A stretch of DNA of 64,000 nucleotides from assembly GCF_036711975.1 (NCBI RefSeq), contig NC_091971.1:6889501-6953500 (forward strand), in the 5' to 3' direction. Origin of the DNA: Onthophagus taurus. Its lineage: Eukaryota > Arthropoda > Insecta > Coleoptera > Scarabaeidae. Numbering within the stretch: position 1 is the stretch's first letter; each line of letters starts with the position of its first letter. Position numbers and translations under genes: made by a program. Positions 45,956 to 59,009 of the stretch are shown piece after piece. The notes under the pieces were generated by a model that saw nothing but the letters and a program-made list of their open reading frames with translations, was not told the DNA's origin and did no database searches.

Positions 45956-48884
45956 AAATATTAATTCTCAAAATATATAAATAAATGTTTATTAAATGAC
46001 TTAAGATCAAATCTACGTTGATATATTTTTGTTTTGTAAGGAACCAATTAGTTAGACGATGGATATAGCTTTTTGATGAATTGCCTTTGCATAAATAATA
46101 GAAAATGTTTTCCCTCTCACACAAAAGCTCTTTTATCCAACTAGAGATCGTGAATCGCGATACCCTGACAATATCATAATTGGGCATTAATATTGCGCCC
46201 ATTAGGGTCAATTTAATATCGAAAAAGAATATTTCGTACTTACTTAGGTCATTAATAACACAGCATTTGAAAGGAGGAGGTGCTTTATTCGATTAGACAT
46301 CGTAACGGAATTAAATATTCTTCGAAGGTTTAATTCCTTTAGGAAAATGAACGAGGTAAGCTTTTATTATTTTATCAATTGATAGGGAAAATAAAAATAA
46401 AAATGAAAATGAAGTGGTCACGCTTCGGGGAATATGTGAAAACGAACTGATTAATTGTTTCGATTCACTACGAATATTATAGTAGCCGAGTGTTATTACT
46501 TACGTGTGAATAATTTATAGCAATAGTAATTACATACCGGTTTTAACGAACTTCATCTCATTGTCGTTTTTTTATTTTTTTTCATTTTCTGTTTTAGGTC
46601 ATTATGGCGGGGTTATTTTTTTGTCTTTCGTTTTAATAGAGGGTGAATCGTAAAAGGGTTCAAGTTAAGTTTATTACTCTAGATCTTAATGAATGACAGA
46701 TATAAATTATACAAGTTACCGTATCACCTACCAGGTGACCAATAAGACGTTAAGCAGCAATTTATGAAACGAATCCTATCTTTGGACACTCCCGGTTTAT
46801 ACGGCAATAAAATAAACAGTTTAAAATTTTATTTCAATGTTTTTACCCCATTTGATTTTATAATAATCTTAGTTAACCCCTTAACTTCATATTTTTACTT
46901 TATATTGTTTTCTGTGTATATCATAAAACGAGGTATAACGCATAACCCTTTATTACATATTTTACAATAACACCAGGTTTTTTTCCTCTTCCTTTTTTCT
47001 TGGTTGATGAAATAAATTCAGGGCAATGGCGCTTAGTCAGTTTCAAAGGTCCTAGTTGTTTTGGTCTTCCATGAGGTTTCCCAAACGACTCTTGCTCTAT
47101 CACTGGAAGTAAAAACATTTGGGTTTCTAATACATATTTTTTCTTCAAACATCTCTTACTTCAGAATATATTTTGATAAACCCTCCAGAATGAGTTTTTG
47201 GCAAAGACCATCCACGGCAACTTTGACTGGTACTTTGAAGAAAAAATGTAATTATTTAAATAGGTCATTTTTAATTACTTTATTGATTGTTATGGCAAAA
47301 CTTATTATTCGATTAAAATTACAAAATCGATCAAAATATATCTACGTCCATAAAATTGGATCAGAGTATCGGGAAAAAAAAAGGTAATAAAATGAATAAT
47401 ATATCTCTTTTCGCCTGAAGTGGATTAAAAATACCGGAGCAGAACACATCCCGTTTCTGATTTTTATTGCATAATTTGCATAAGTCACACATATTAGGCC
47501 TTCGAGGCCACTTAACTTTATCATATAAGGCGACTCTTCCCTCAATTACAACGCGTTCATTGGACAGTTATTAATTACGGAGTTGTGTACGTTAACGTCG
47601 GTTACCTTGTTTTATTATATTGGATATTACCGAAAAGCATCGTTGCATATAAATCGATATTGACGCCCTTCGAAGACGACAGCGAGGGACGTCGTCGTTC
47701 CGAATATAAAAAATAATAAAATATGACGTGCGAAATGGCTCATTATAATAATTGCGATCGTACGCGTATAGTTAATTGGGTTGCAGCGATTTATTATAAA
47801 GCGTTTCCTTCGTGGCTTCCGGCGGATTTTCTTTAAATTAAATTAAGGGGCTCGCGGTGCCTTGTTAAGCCTTCATCTTTGTGAGCTTCGGCGACCGTTA
47901 AGAAAAAATAAGGGACATTCTTCTGGCGCATAATGATCCCCGTTATTCGGATGCGACGACAGCTCGAATTATTACCCTGTCGATCAGTCAATATACCTTA
48001 ACGTCCAGTCTCTTTCAAACCAACTTTAACTACCAAAAAAAATTGTAAAAGAAGAAGAATTCTTACATATTTTGTATATTTGTGAATCACATCTTAGATA
48101 TGAATGACTAACACTAACGATTTATTTATTTATTCACTCAATTCAAATTGCGACATCAATTCAGTTCTCTTATTGAGTGAATTATTAATAATGCGAATCG
48201 CTTTGTCCGACCTATGCACTTCCGGACGAGCCAGACCAAGAAAATTATGTGTAGGAGATGGAGAGGTAGATATGGACCTGTAAATCTTCGTAAACATTAA
48301 TTAACTGCGCATGCAAATGGGATTCGGGGCAGCTCGCGGACGGGCCGCAATTAATTTTCCCTAAACGAGTGATAATGAGCCCGCTATAAATCACATCTGC
48401 CCGCGGTTTTGTCGTCCGCCCCTTTCCTCTCGCGACCTTCACCAACGTCCAAACGATTCGACCACGGGTTCGTTTCGTTCGTATTTATGTATACGCGATG
48501 GCGTGGGCAGCGCCAGTTTTGCACCTCGGAAACTCATACGACCGATAATTGGACTAAGCGTTTTGAATTATGGGATGGTTTTTTGAAAAAACAACCAAAG
48601 TTGTCGACACTTCCTATGACGACGCCGACGATGCAATTTTCAAGAGAAATTCTATTTTGAAATATCTATTATCATTATGTTAAAGAGACAATCTTAGTAG
48701 GCAGATGTTTTTACTCCAACATTATTTCATTGTCAGTTATACTGAATGCAGTAACCATAGTTGCGAAACTACTATGCTACTTGTACTGTCTCACATAAAA
48801 TGCAATATAACTTAATAGTACAGGTATTGGGTAGTTTTGCTTGGAAAAGGTGACGTACTTATGATAACGTTGAGTTAAGTGGGC
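45956..48884. other. Intergenic with a GC-richer block at about 47.6-48.6 kb
   Basis: Apart from the piggyBac-like scrap, nothing coding was recognised. 47640-48660 is clearly richer in GC and CpG than its AT-rich surroundings (CGACAGCGAGGGACGTCG, GCTCGCGGACGGGCC). ORFs there have no domain content. It may be conserved regulatory DNA or a 5' exon. Confidence 0.4.
46930..47150 (-). mobile_element. Fragment resembling a piggyBac transposase C-terminus
   Basis: The minus strand encodes GRPKQLGPLKLTKRHCPEF followed by basic KKKGRGKKP. This resembles the GRP...RLT-x-RHFP region before the terminal Cys-rich finger of piggyBac-like proteins. The finger itself is not preserved. The resemblance is short, so this is tentative. 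Confidence 0.5.
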
Positions 48885-49175
48885 TAAACCCGAATGTTAG
48901 TTCTAATAACAGCTCTAGTGTAAAACTAGAACTAACACTAGACCTAGAACTAGAATCATTCGGGTTTAGCCGTCTTGGGAGACGTAGGGCTGAACCCGAA
49001 TGATTCTAGTTCTAGGTATAGTGTTAGTTCTAGATTTATACTAGCACTGTTACTAGAACTAACACTATACCTAGAACTAGAATCATTCGGGTTTAGTCGT
49101 CTTTATAGACGCATGGCTAAACCTGAATGTTTCTAGTTCTAGGTCTAGTGTTAGTTCTAGTTTTAGTGCAATAAA
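48885..49175. repeat. Hairpin-repeat array, two full units plus one half unit
   Basis: Centres are near 48980 (GGGTTTAGCCGTCTTGGG) and 49105 (GGGTTTAGTCGTCTTTAT), and arms reach about 50 bp (ACTAGAACTAACACTAGACC and its reverse). The downstream tail, GCAATAAAAGTATGCAAC to TTATGCTAAC, is also found after the array at 10 kb, so the family has a defined right flank. Confidence 0.9.
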
Positions 49176-49424
49176 AGTATGCAACATAGTGATATCTTAT
49201 GCTAACTAGGGCTGCCGGATATCCGTTCCATCACTAGTCATGGAACGGATATCCGGCAACTATCCGGCTTTGGCCGGATATTAAAAACCTATGCAGTTGT
49301 GGCAACCTAGGCCACTGCAGATAATAATCAAGTTCAACCGAAATAGGACTTTTTGCATTGAATAGAATTTTATTTATATCAGGTTTGTCATTAGCAACCG
49401 CATTGTAACAATCCCAATACGATA

Positions 49425-50956
49425 TACCGATTGGTAACTTTAATTTTAGGAGATACACCCAACATGGACGTACGTATAAGTATACTTGTGTGTGTGCATA
49501 TGCGCGCGGAGTATGTTTGTGGGAGGGGAATCGCAAGAGTAGTGGATCGGAGAGCAGTCAGTCGTTTGACATCGTTCAATGATAAGAAATATTATAAAAA
49601 TAATAACTAATATAATAAATGAAATTCAAATAAGACAAAGCAAATTCTTAATTCTAAAAATAAAAACAATTCGTAAGTAACTGAAATAAACTTTGTAAAA
49701 CAACAAATAAAACAAAAAACTATAAAAATAAAATATTTTTTATATTAGGTGTTCAAATAAACCACCATTCTGTGCTAAACAATAGCCCAATCTATCGTAA
49801 AAAGTTTGCCTTACATTCGCTAGTATATCGGGACTAATATCCTGTATACAATTGCGAATTCCTGTTTGTAAGTCATCCAGATTGGTTGTCCTTTCTTCAT
49901 CAAAACCATAAATTTTCGATTTTAAATATCCCCATAGAAAAAAATCATTGGGGGCTAAATCTGGTGATCTAGGCGGCCAAGTTAACGTTCCGCAAATAGA
50001 TATTACACGATTTGGAAATTGTGCGTTAAGATACTCTTTAACTTGCCGGTGGGAATCTAATTGTTGAAGCGATGGGATTACGTCATTTTGCAAAATGTTT
50101 AAATACTTATGACCATTTAAATTTCCTTCTATGAAAAAAGGACCGATAATATGGTCACCTACTAAGCCAGCCCAAACATTTAATTTTTGGGGATATTGTG
50201 TACGAGCCGCATAAACTTTGTGTTCATTGTCACGACTCCAATATCGAGCAACGCTGGGATTATGCCGACCATGCAAAGGAAATGTAGATTCATCGGTAAA
50301 TAAAATGTTTTTTATAAAATCAACATTTCCGTTGGCCATTTCCATCATAGTAAAGCAAAATTCCGCCCTTGTAATATTATCGTTCTCACAGAGTTCCTGA
50401 CTTTTTTGTACCTTGTACGACCTGTACCCGTGTTTCTTTAATGTTTTTAGGACGGCAACATGGCTGATAGCAAACGTCTCCGCAACTTGTCTGCTTGACT
50501 GATTTTTATTGCGTTCAACATCAGCACATATCATCGTATCACGTAACTCATCTCTTTTACCCCTTCGTAATTTGTGTTTCTGTGGAGACACACATCCATG
50601 TCGCTCAAAGTTTTTAATAATATTTGAAATTGTTCCGCGATTAGGAATTGATCTGTTTTCATAGGCCACAGGAATCAAATTAATTATTTGGGCTACAGAA
50701 TTGCCACCATAAAACCATTTTATAATCTGTACCTTTTCCGCTACAGTAAACAACATCTTAGTTTTTTTTTGCTAAGGTTAACTGCAAAGCGATGCGACCA
50801 ACTTCGCCTCTCAACAATCTATGAACGATTCAATTTGTGCATTACCCCTACGCTTGTTTATCCCCCACTTAACGACACCGAATATACACACACACGTATA
50901 CTTATACGTACGTCCGTGTTGGGTGTATCTCCTAAAATTAAAGTTACCAATCGGTA
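49425..50956 (-). mobile_element. Tc1/mariner-superfamily element, ~1.53 kb, TA target
   Basis: Terminal inverted repeats of about 70 bp start TACCGATTGGTAACTTTA and continue through GGAGATACACCCAAC to a TGTGTGTG run. Both copies are nearly identical. TA target duplications stand at 49423-49424 and 50957-50958. One long transposase ORF lies on the minus strand. The near-identity of the ends and the open frame suggest a recent insertion. Confidence 0.95.
49740..50756 (-). CDS. Tc1/mariner-superfamily transposase, lacking the second catalytic Asp region
   Basis: 338 residues. The N-terminal helix-turn-helix (AEKVQIIKWFYGGNSVAQI) is of the DUF4817 type, and a second HTH follows (SSRQVAETFAISHVAVLKTL). 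The first catalytic Asp is in ILFTDESTF. The third is in WPPRSPDLAPNDFFLWG. Where relatives have W-F-Q-Q-D-G-A-P-P-H with the second Asp, this protein runs from NDVIPSLQQLD directly to SHRQVKEYL. About 15 residues seem to be missing in frame, so the enzyme is probably dead despite its open frame. Confidence 0.88.
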   Translation of the reverse strand: MLFTVAEKVQIIKWFYGGNSVAQIINLIPVAYENRSIPNRGTISNIIKNFERHGCVSPQKHKLRRGKRDELRDTMICADVERNKNQSSRQVAETFAISHVAVLKTLKKHGYRSYKVQKSQELCENDNITRAEFCFTMMEMANGNVDFIKNILFTDESTFPLHGRHNPSVARYWSRDNEHKVYAARTQYPQKLNVWAGLVGDHIIGPFFIEGNLNGHKYLNILQNDVIPSLQQLDSHRQVKEYLNAQFPNRVISICGTLTWPPRSPDLAPNDFFLWGYLKSKIYGFDEERTTNLDDLQTGIRNCIQDISPDILANVRQTFYDRLGYCLAQNGGLFEHLI

Positions 50957-51549
50957 TAAAATCTGTTGTTGCAGTTTCGTGTAGTTTTCTTCTCTTCGTT
51001 TGTAATTCATCATCACATTCATTACTAATAGAACTGTCGCTGTTATCACTTTCGATTATTAATTAAAGTGTCCTCTTTTTAATGCAACAAACCATTTTGA
51101 AAAATCACTTTTAGTTAATTTTTTCGAATTTTGCAAGTTTCACCGATTAAGTTTTAAAAATTCGTATAAAATCCATTTCTTGGAATATGAGTATGAAAAT
51201 TTCCCAAAGTATTAATAAAAGTGTCCTCTTTCCAATGAACCAAAACTTTCAACTTTCCACGAACTTTCAAAATGAAGGAAAGGATCCTTGTGGAAATATC
51301 GCCAATTATTAATTAAAGTATCCTCTTTTTAGAGTTGCTTCGTTAGTTAAATCAGCATCAAAAAAGTTCATTTTGTATCTTGAATCCAAATAAGTTGACA
51401 TATCTTATTTGCTTTCTTATTAATTTCATTTTTATTCACATATCGCAATAATGTGGCAAGGGTATCACTTCAGAAATGCACCAGAAATTGTAACCATAAT
51501 GGCCGGATAGATATGCCGGATAACCGGTTATTCGGCTTTTCGCAAAATC

Positions 51550-51625
51550 ACTATAACTATAACTAGAACTGTTTCTAGTTCTAGGTGTAGTGTTAGTCTA
51601 GTTTTATTTGTTATTCAGTGCTAGA
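51550..51625. repeat. Hairpin-repeat family scrap
   Basis: Contains ATAACTAGAACTGTTTCT, AGGTGTAGTGTTAGTC and TTATTCAGTGCTAGATAG, words of the arrays at 45.6 and 48.9 kb. It lies just outside the hAT remnant. Confidence 0.7.
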
Positions 51626-53669
51626 TAGTTGTACATTTTGATTGAGCTATAACGGACACTGCGTTCCCCGTATTGATCCGTTATATCGACGTTTTACTAT
51701 AATGTCAAATTACATTGACATGTTGCATTTTATGTGGAACAAAGTAAGTAGGTACGCCCTATGGTTTTTATATATATGTAATACAATTTGTTATAGATAA
51801 ACATTTTTATTATGAATTTTATATAAATTTTTAGTATTACCTTTCATTATTTTTTTTGTAAATAAATTGCCCTTAAAACCGGGTGGGCCAGTCGTTCTAT
51901 CCGCTGGCAAATCCAGCTGAGAGTTCTGCGGATACCGTTAGGTCTGTGTGTGTGCGCCATCGCCAGGTTGAACAACCCTCGTAACTGTCTCGCGCACGTT
52001 CTCTTTTCGGCATATTTTTTTGGTTGCTGTCGAACTTCCATAATATAAATTCAGCGGAGCTGCCGCCGGTATCCGCCTTATTATGTTATTACGTGCTCTC
52101 CTAAATCGACCTTACGGTACCATCCGAATCAGTTCCTACTTTTTGCAGATGCCCTTTGAGATTAATACGGTTCTTTCCTAAGGAAGGGTTGAGTAATCCA
52201 GCACGTGCCAAATGACTCCGTCCGTCCCTTTTTTTCCCTTCGACGTTTCCACTATCTTGAGGTGGAATTAAATTAAAAAGAACCGTAAGCCGGGTGCAGA
52301 TGATTTGTGCGCGACCTTGTTGCTTTGGACCGCCGCCGTTCGATTCATTTTATGATTAATAAATGTGCCGTTGAATGCTCTTCGACGGCGCGTCCATTCG
52401 ATGGACGTGTAATTTCGACTTTAATAGCGCGCATTCGGTAAATGATTTCTTGTAGTAATTATGTTGTAGTCGATTGCGGATCGTGTGTCCAACCTTATAT
52501 AGGACACTCGATGGCGGTCTTGTATGCGAAATTGAGATATTACAAGCGGAAATTAACATTGTCAGTAATAGATGCGAAATTAATTTTGAGTTTAACATTG
52601 TTTAAAATCAATAATAAGAAATTATAAAAGAAAATTAATAAATGAATTCATTTTAATTCATTGTCAATGATTATTCTCAGGTAGGTAATCAGAAAGGTTT
52701 TTAATCAGAAACCTGAATGTGTTGGACAATTATCACAGGGGCAGGTGCTTCTCTATGAGGATTCCATTAATTAACGAACGCATTTTATCGTAAAAGACTA
52801 ATTTATACGAGGCGGGAATTTATTGCGTACATTTATCTTGAGAACATTTCGTGCCGTGACATAAAAATAAGTTTCGTCCGCCCCGAATTACGAAGTTAAC
52901 GGTGATCTGATTCATGTATCTATGTAAATCTCGGGCGATAATACAATTTTAATCTCTCCTCTTTCGCGTCATCAGTTGCCTTTATCACCTGCCGTTCTCT
53001 CGACGTTGATCGTTAGGACCGAATTTTCCGCGTATAATACATTCGAGACGTTTAAGATAATCAAAAGTGTAATGCCAACCTGGAAATTATGGCTAATTTA
53101 TGCGCGATAATTGTAACACCTGTAGTATCGGTTACGCTTTACAATCTCTCAGAAAAGATTTATATACTCAATTTATATAGCGAACAAAAAAGATTTCCCT
53201 CCGCGCACGAAAGTCCACGGAGTTAATAATGATTTACTTTTAATTATTAAATTGATGAATATTTATTTCGTAATCATATTAAAATGATGGTGATGAGCTA
53301 TGTTAATTGAAGCTATTAATATTTTTATTTACTAATTACATTGATTTAAGTTAATTAATTCTAAGAAAAATTATGCAATTTCGTAAATTAAGTAATTAAG
53401 CTTTGGCTACTACTACTTAAAGAGTTGTTTTTATGGGCAAATAAAAAGAGCCACAATTAATGTTCATGTATATTTCTTGAAATTGATTCGGTACGGCGTT
53501 TCCATGACAATTATAATTACGGTTTATGTAATGTATGTGATTCGAGACATAACGCGTTGATATCATAACAAAATCAATGTCGTGACAATTAGAATAAAAT
53601 TGTATTTTGATCTCTTTGCATAATCATCACTTAAATATCGTCAACCGAGAAGAACCCGGCTTCATTCAA

Positions 53670-53755
53670 TGTTTTGGACAAGACCATTTTGGACACACTT
53701 CACCCTAGCCAACATGCTTACCAGAAAGCAAAATCAAGAATTACTGCTCTCCATG
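53670..53755 (+). mobile_element. LINE reverse-transcriptase fragment
   Basis: The plus strand encodes VLDKTILDTLHPSQHAYQKA followed by KSRITALH. This matches the QHAYxKGRSTETALH block of CR1/Jockey-type LINE reverse transcriptases. The flanks do not continue it in frame. Confidence 0.75.
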
Positions 53756-56700
53756 TATTTAATTCTATTTATTTTATTGTTTTATTCATTCTTAATTTCC
53801 CCATTACATGAGCTCTACTCAGCATACAGAGAGGCTGATGTTGAATCCATTATAAAGATCTGTAGCCTGGGCTGGATGGAACATGTCCGGAAAGTAAAAG
53901 AACTTTTCAAAACTTTTCTGTGACACCATAAAAGATCCGATACACAACACTGTAGAATTCGGGGTTTCTTCTAACTTTACCCTGGCATTGAACGCACTCA
54001 AAAAAAGCAAATCACTGAATACATAGCGGACGATTTCCTTTCCCAATATCAACGAGGAAGGAGGATTAATCGTTTCAACTTAACGAAACAAAAAAAGGCA
54101 CACCTAATCGATCTAATTAAGCATATTAGATTAAACAGATCTAATTGGATCTTCTTAAGCACACGGTTTGAGAAATCAAAGGAATGATTCTCGTGACAGC
54201 TGATTTTAAAATGAAAGCTTCCGAATAGGATACATGGATTCAGGATCTTCAAATTAAACTTTTTCACTTCATCATTACTAGGAAGATTAAGAACTGGAAT
54301 GTTGGGTTCTAACCTCGTTTCTTTGTTTGGTCTCCAAGGAATTTCGTCACAATTCAATGAGAATGTTTAGTTTGGAGAAGTAGTTTTCCATAATTCTATA
54401 TCTTGCTATTGGGAACTACTTTTGGATCAGCTTCTAATTTATTTAAGAGGCAATAAATAGATAGAATGACAATGAAGATCAAAAATACTTAAAAATTGTC
54501 CAATAATTACATCAATTACTTCCCCCATTTTAATTTTAATTATCTTTATTTCGCATCCGTCGATTTTATTCGGTGGAAAGGTAATTAATAACGACCTTTC
54601 AGGTGGCGCGATCCTTTTCGCGAGTGTTCGAGCCCAAAAAAGCAGATAATGACAGTAATAAGGCGCAATTGTGCCCGTCTCAATCTTGGCACGTCGGACG
54701 GGGTATATAAAGTAATTCTTCTTCTCATTACTCCCCACCTCCTTTGGGCATGTCAATACGTTACGGTCACCTGAGCCCGTGATAATTTATTCTCCCCTTC
54801 GCGACCGTGCCCATAACGGGCAATAGTAATATCGCATTTTCGACTTTCAGCCGGTCTTATCCCACTTTATTCGTACGAGATCCATTGTCCTCAACACTTT
54901 TACACCCGTTTCCAGCGAACGAACCCAATTATATAGAGATCTTTCCATATCCATTCGTTACAATGTATCGGATAATCATAATGAATTTAATTTTTTTATT
55001 TTGTGAAATTTATTTGGAGAAAATCAAAAATTGAACGATATTTTTATTTATCGTGTTAAATCTAAATTTATGGTAACAAGCTTCAACACGTTTTCTGCGG
55101 GCATACCATGCATGAGATAGGTTACCCTTAGAATGTGGAATCTAATGTGGCAAACAATATAACGTGTTAATAGTTCTTAATGTGCCCGCACGCATTACAG
55201 ATTATTGTCTTTATAAAAAACTATTTAACTTTTTTTTATTAGGATTAATATTATTTTTCGATTCATATCTAAATCGTGCAACTTAATTGCATATCTCGAG
55301 TTAAAATAACCAAAAATTGAAGTAAATTGTTGAGATTAATCAGTTCACGCTACTGTGAACCAAACGAATACACGCCCGAGATTATTACGTTGGCGAAATA
55401 TTGGCGGTTTTTCTTGCGATTTAATCGATTGAAAGCCGCCTCTTCCCGAGATCTCGCCGAGTTGGTATTATGTTTTAGACACTGGATCCCGTCGAGGCGG
55501 TCGGGCAATAAATTTGTTGGAATTATCGAAATTATACGTCACTCGAAAAATAAATAATCGTCGATTCGAGAGTATAGGTGGGTCAGCCTTAGGGCCGAAC
55601 AAAAACCCTGGCTCGCGGTTTAATAAATTTAATGTGCATAATTGCGCCTTAAAGAGACGATGACGGCGCGTCCTTTCCTTCCTTTTTTTCGTTTTCTTCC
55701 GTTTCTTTCACCCCATTTACTTTGCCCGACACGTTCGCGATCCTTCGTCGTCGTCGGCGGCGGTTAAATCCGCAAGAGTAGGTAGAGGTACCACTTGCAT
55801 CTGCGTTTTCGCCATGTGCATCCAGCCGCTATAATTCTCCGGACGCACAAGGCACGTTGCTTCCTGCATTTTTTCACTGCCGTGTAAATCAGAGGGGTTT
55901 GAAAGATTTAATTAAGATACGGGCATCGTGAAGGGTTCGTATTATTATCTTAATAGGCATAATCCATATCTCGGCAGCTATATGAAGAAGATTGAAAGAT
56001 AGATTTGCGTACAACATCCGCAGTATTCAACACGATTCTCTTTTACTTAGGCACTTACTTATACAATGTTGTTAGTGACCATGAACTCTTCTTATCATAA
56101 AATAAAAAATGAATATAAACGATATTCAAGAATTAATTCTTAATTCCATTAAGTCATCGTTGTGTAATGACACTGAAGACATCGCATAGGTTGCGATTTA
56201 CACAGGAGAAATTTTGTGAGTCAAAATTCAACAACATTAATTCCAACATCCACCTTTCCTTTCGATCATTAACCACCCAGATAGTAACTCTATAATACCT
56301 ACTATTACTAATTCCTTCGATTACATCCAAATCGTCTTCGGTTTGTCATTCTGTGAGGTTATTAAACTTGAATGGTATAGAAGGAACGTGCGGGCACACC
56401 CAAGTGAGAGAAGAAGAAGCTGTGGCGTTGTTGAAAAGGAGGAAGAAGAAGAAAAGGATTTGGTGGATGATAGGGGGAGGACGAAGTAAAGAAGGGCCAG
56501 GAAGAGGGGCAGACAGGTGGTGGCAGCCGGTGGCTGCGGAGGAAGAAGATGAGATCGTTGATTTTTCTTCTCTTTCTAGGCGGGCGGCCAGTTGCCGGGC
56601 ACGCGTCGTTGTCGTCGTCGTCTGCCTTCTGCGCCAATTCCGGCCGCCACCATGCGATCTTTTCTTCACCCTTTCGCATGTGCCGCTATGTGCGCCCAAC

Positions 56701-59009
56701 ACCTGTGATTTACGAACCGATTCGCGTACACAACGTTCTGTTTCTTATTCTTCGACCCCATTGTCTCTTAAACCCCGCATACACCGTTATCTTTCGGATC
56801 TCTCTTCCTGGAGAATGAACCCTTCCGTTGAATACAAAACAACATCCAGCGTTGCATTCATTTATAATCATCGATTCGACGAAATAAACAACCGTAACGT
56901 GACCTAATAATCTAGAAAAAAATTCAATCCCAACCATGATACAGCGAAACAGAACTTTTAGAAGAAAAAAAATCTTCTCTTTGACTATCTAATTACGAAA
57001 AGAAGGTGTAAATACGAAAGGCCCAACCTGATTTTTGAGAGTAGGCGGCCCTTTTGAGCGTTCGGCACTCGACAAAAGGACATCACTTCTCACCGGTTCG
57101 TAGTGTTAATTGAGACAGGAGTGTGGGCGAAGAGGAACCAAACCGATGCGTGCGCAGTTCTAAAGTAAATTCGCTCCATTGTTATGTCATCTCGAGATCT
57201 GTTTGCCTAATGCCCCAGGCGGTTCTTTCTGGGCGGTCTCCATTCATTACAATAATATTAAAGTTAAAGTAAATTTCGTGCACATAAAATTCCTTTAACA
57301 ACAAAGTTAAACGTCGTATTATCCTTATTTGGTTGTATTCAAGCAAGAAATTAATTCGTTAATTTATCCCTGTCAACCTGGTGTACAAGTATTAACCGTA
57401 TTAACGGCACTTATCGTTTGGGCAAAAATATCGGTTTGACTTGTTCCGGTGTCACACTTACGCCCGAACGATTTTTATTACTTTTTATCACCTGCTTTTG
57501 CGCGACGGTCATTACGCGACTCGTGCAGGAAATATTCAAGAAATATTCGGAACTGCGCAAGCGGCTTGAAATAATCGGAATGAGATGAAGCATGCGCTAA
57601 TATCCGAGACCGAGAAAACGTTCCCGCTGTTAATTTATGCGCGATAAACACCTGTAGAGACCGCCTTAACAGTCGTTTAGTGAGATTTAGCGCCGAGGAT
57701 CGCGGCCAAACGTCCGGTAATTGCTAGATAAGTATAATCCACGCGTGCTGTTTCTAATTAGTAGGAGCTCGACGCTAACTAAATTACGAATTCACCTGCG
57801 AGAGTTACTTCTCGAGAATTATTTACTCCTTCCCATTCGTTCACCAGTTTGTGGCAGTTTATAGCCTCCCCGTGAAGCTGAAGCGCCGCTGAAAAGGTGT
57901 CTAACAAGAGGGAATGGGAATGACTTAAACATGAGAGAACTAAAACGGATTGGGGAGACGGATGAGGGACCATTAGTACGCAAGGTGTGTAATTTGTGCG
58001 TGTAATTATAGATGAAATACAGTGGAAAACATCATTATCTACTTCTATTTCGTTTTTTAATATTTAAAAAATTACTTTGATTTGTGTGCTTTCTTTTAAT
58101 TAGCAATTAGGAAAGTTTTTATGTACCCAGATTGAACCAGTTATCGTCAATTATAATTAACGTCATCTTCGATTGTTAATAAATTGAAAAGATGAATTCA
58201 ACGAGCTTCCGTAATTGTCTTAAAGCGGCGAAGTCATTCGTCCATCTCGTGTCAATCTGTCCGAAGGAAATATCTTTCTGTCCTGCACAAAGATCTCCGA
58301 TTCCACCCTCGAGGTTGAAATGCTGCTCGAAGCAGCTGATGGCGAATTGAACGTTTCTCCTTTGAGTCGGGCCAAACTCGCCGGTACAAACGGACAGAAG
58401 AAGCGTTCTTTCTCGTTAACTTCCCGGAACATGATACGAAATACCATTCGACAAACCCAGTTGCATGGTAATTTGGGCAGGTCGGCGGGCAGCCAGAGAG
58501 CCGCTTAATTTTACGTCTTCATGGCCCGATAATGGAATTCGAACTGGTATGAGCGCTTCCGTCACATGCTCATTAACGGCGGAGGACGCGATTCCGCCTT
58601 CGGCGAGGATTTGCATAATTTATGCGATCCGCGGTCGCGCAACCAACTCGACGGCGCGGCGGTCTCTCCGAATGTCCCTCAGTCTACCGTGGAGAAAGGC
58701 CATAAACGCATAAAGACGTTCGCTGGACAATGGTAAATGGTACTTGTTAAACTCCACCATGGTTTATGTGAGGACGACGAAACGGCTGTGTAACGTCTTG
58801 TTTACTTCGATGGATGGTATTGTTGAAAATACGTGATGACCAAAAATTATTTTTTATAAAAAAAATATTTACCTAATAATTGCAAGCATATTTTAATTGG
58901 TAATGTTGTATCTACATTCATATATTGTTCCTTGTGGGAAGATTTGTTTACATTATTTATCATAAAATTACAACCCTACGCACCCCTAATACAATCTTGT
59001 GGTTCTCTA

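Larger units (their letters stand above)
49207..51540 (-). mobile_element. hAT-like transposon remnant, interrupted by a mariner-type insertion
   Basis: Before the insertion (minus strand, about 50957-51440) the DNA encodes MSTYLDSRYKMNFFDAD, the LDPRYK-type block of hAT transposases, and a Ser/Asp-rich ESDNSDSSISNE with KRRKLHE. After the insertion (49240-49422) come SYWDCYNAV and ISVELDYYLQWPRLP, resembling the hAT C-terminal dimerisation region. The left edge TAGGGCTGCCGGATATCC resembles a hAT terminus, next to a palindrome at 49216-49252. Three short direct repeats with AAAGTGTCCTCTTT (one has AAAGTATCC) lie at 51060, 51215 and 51310. Stops and frame changes make it inactive. The N-terminal part is missing. 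Confidence 0.65.

Noticed and set aside
56346-56907. Overlapping open frames on both strands near 56.4-56.9 kb, up to 184 residues
   Set aside because: The frames overlap on both strands and have Arg/Lys/Glu- or Ser/Pro-rich low-complexity content without any domain. They follow from GC-rich, purine-biased DNA.
58220-58713. Several overlapping ORFs of 60-80 residues near 58.3-58.7 kb
   Set aside because: Both strands are open in multiple frames in GC-rich DNA, and none contains a recognisable domain.
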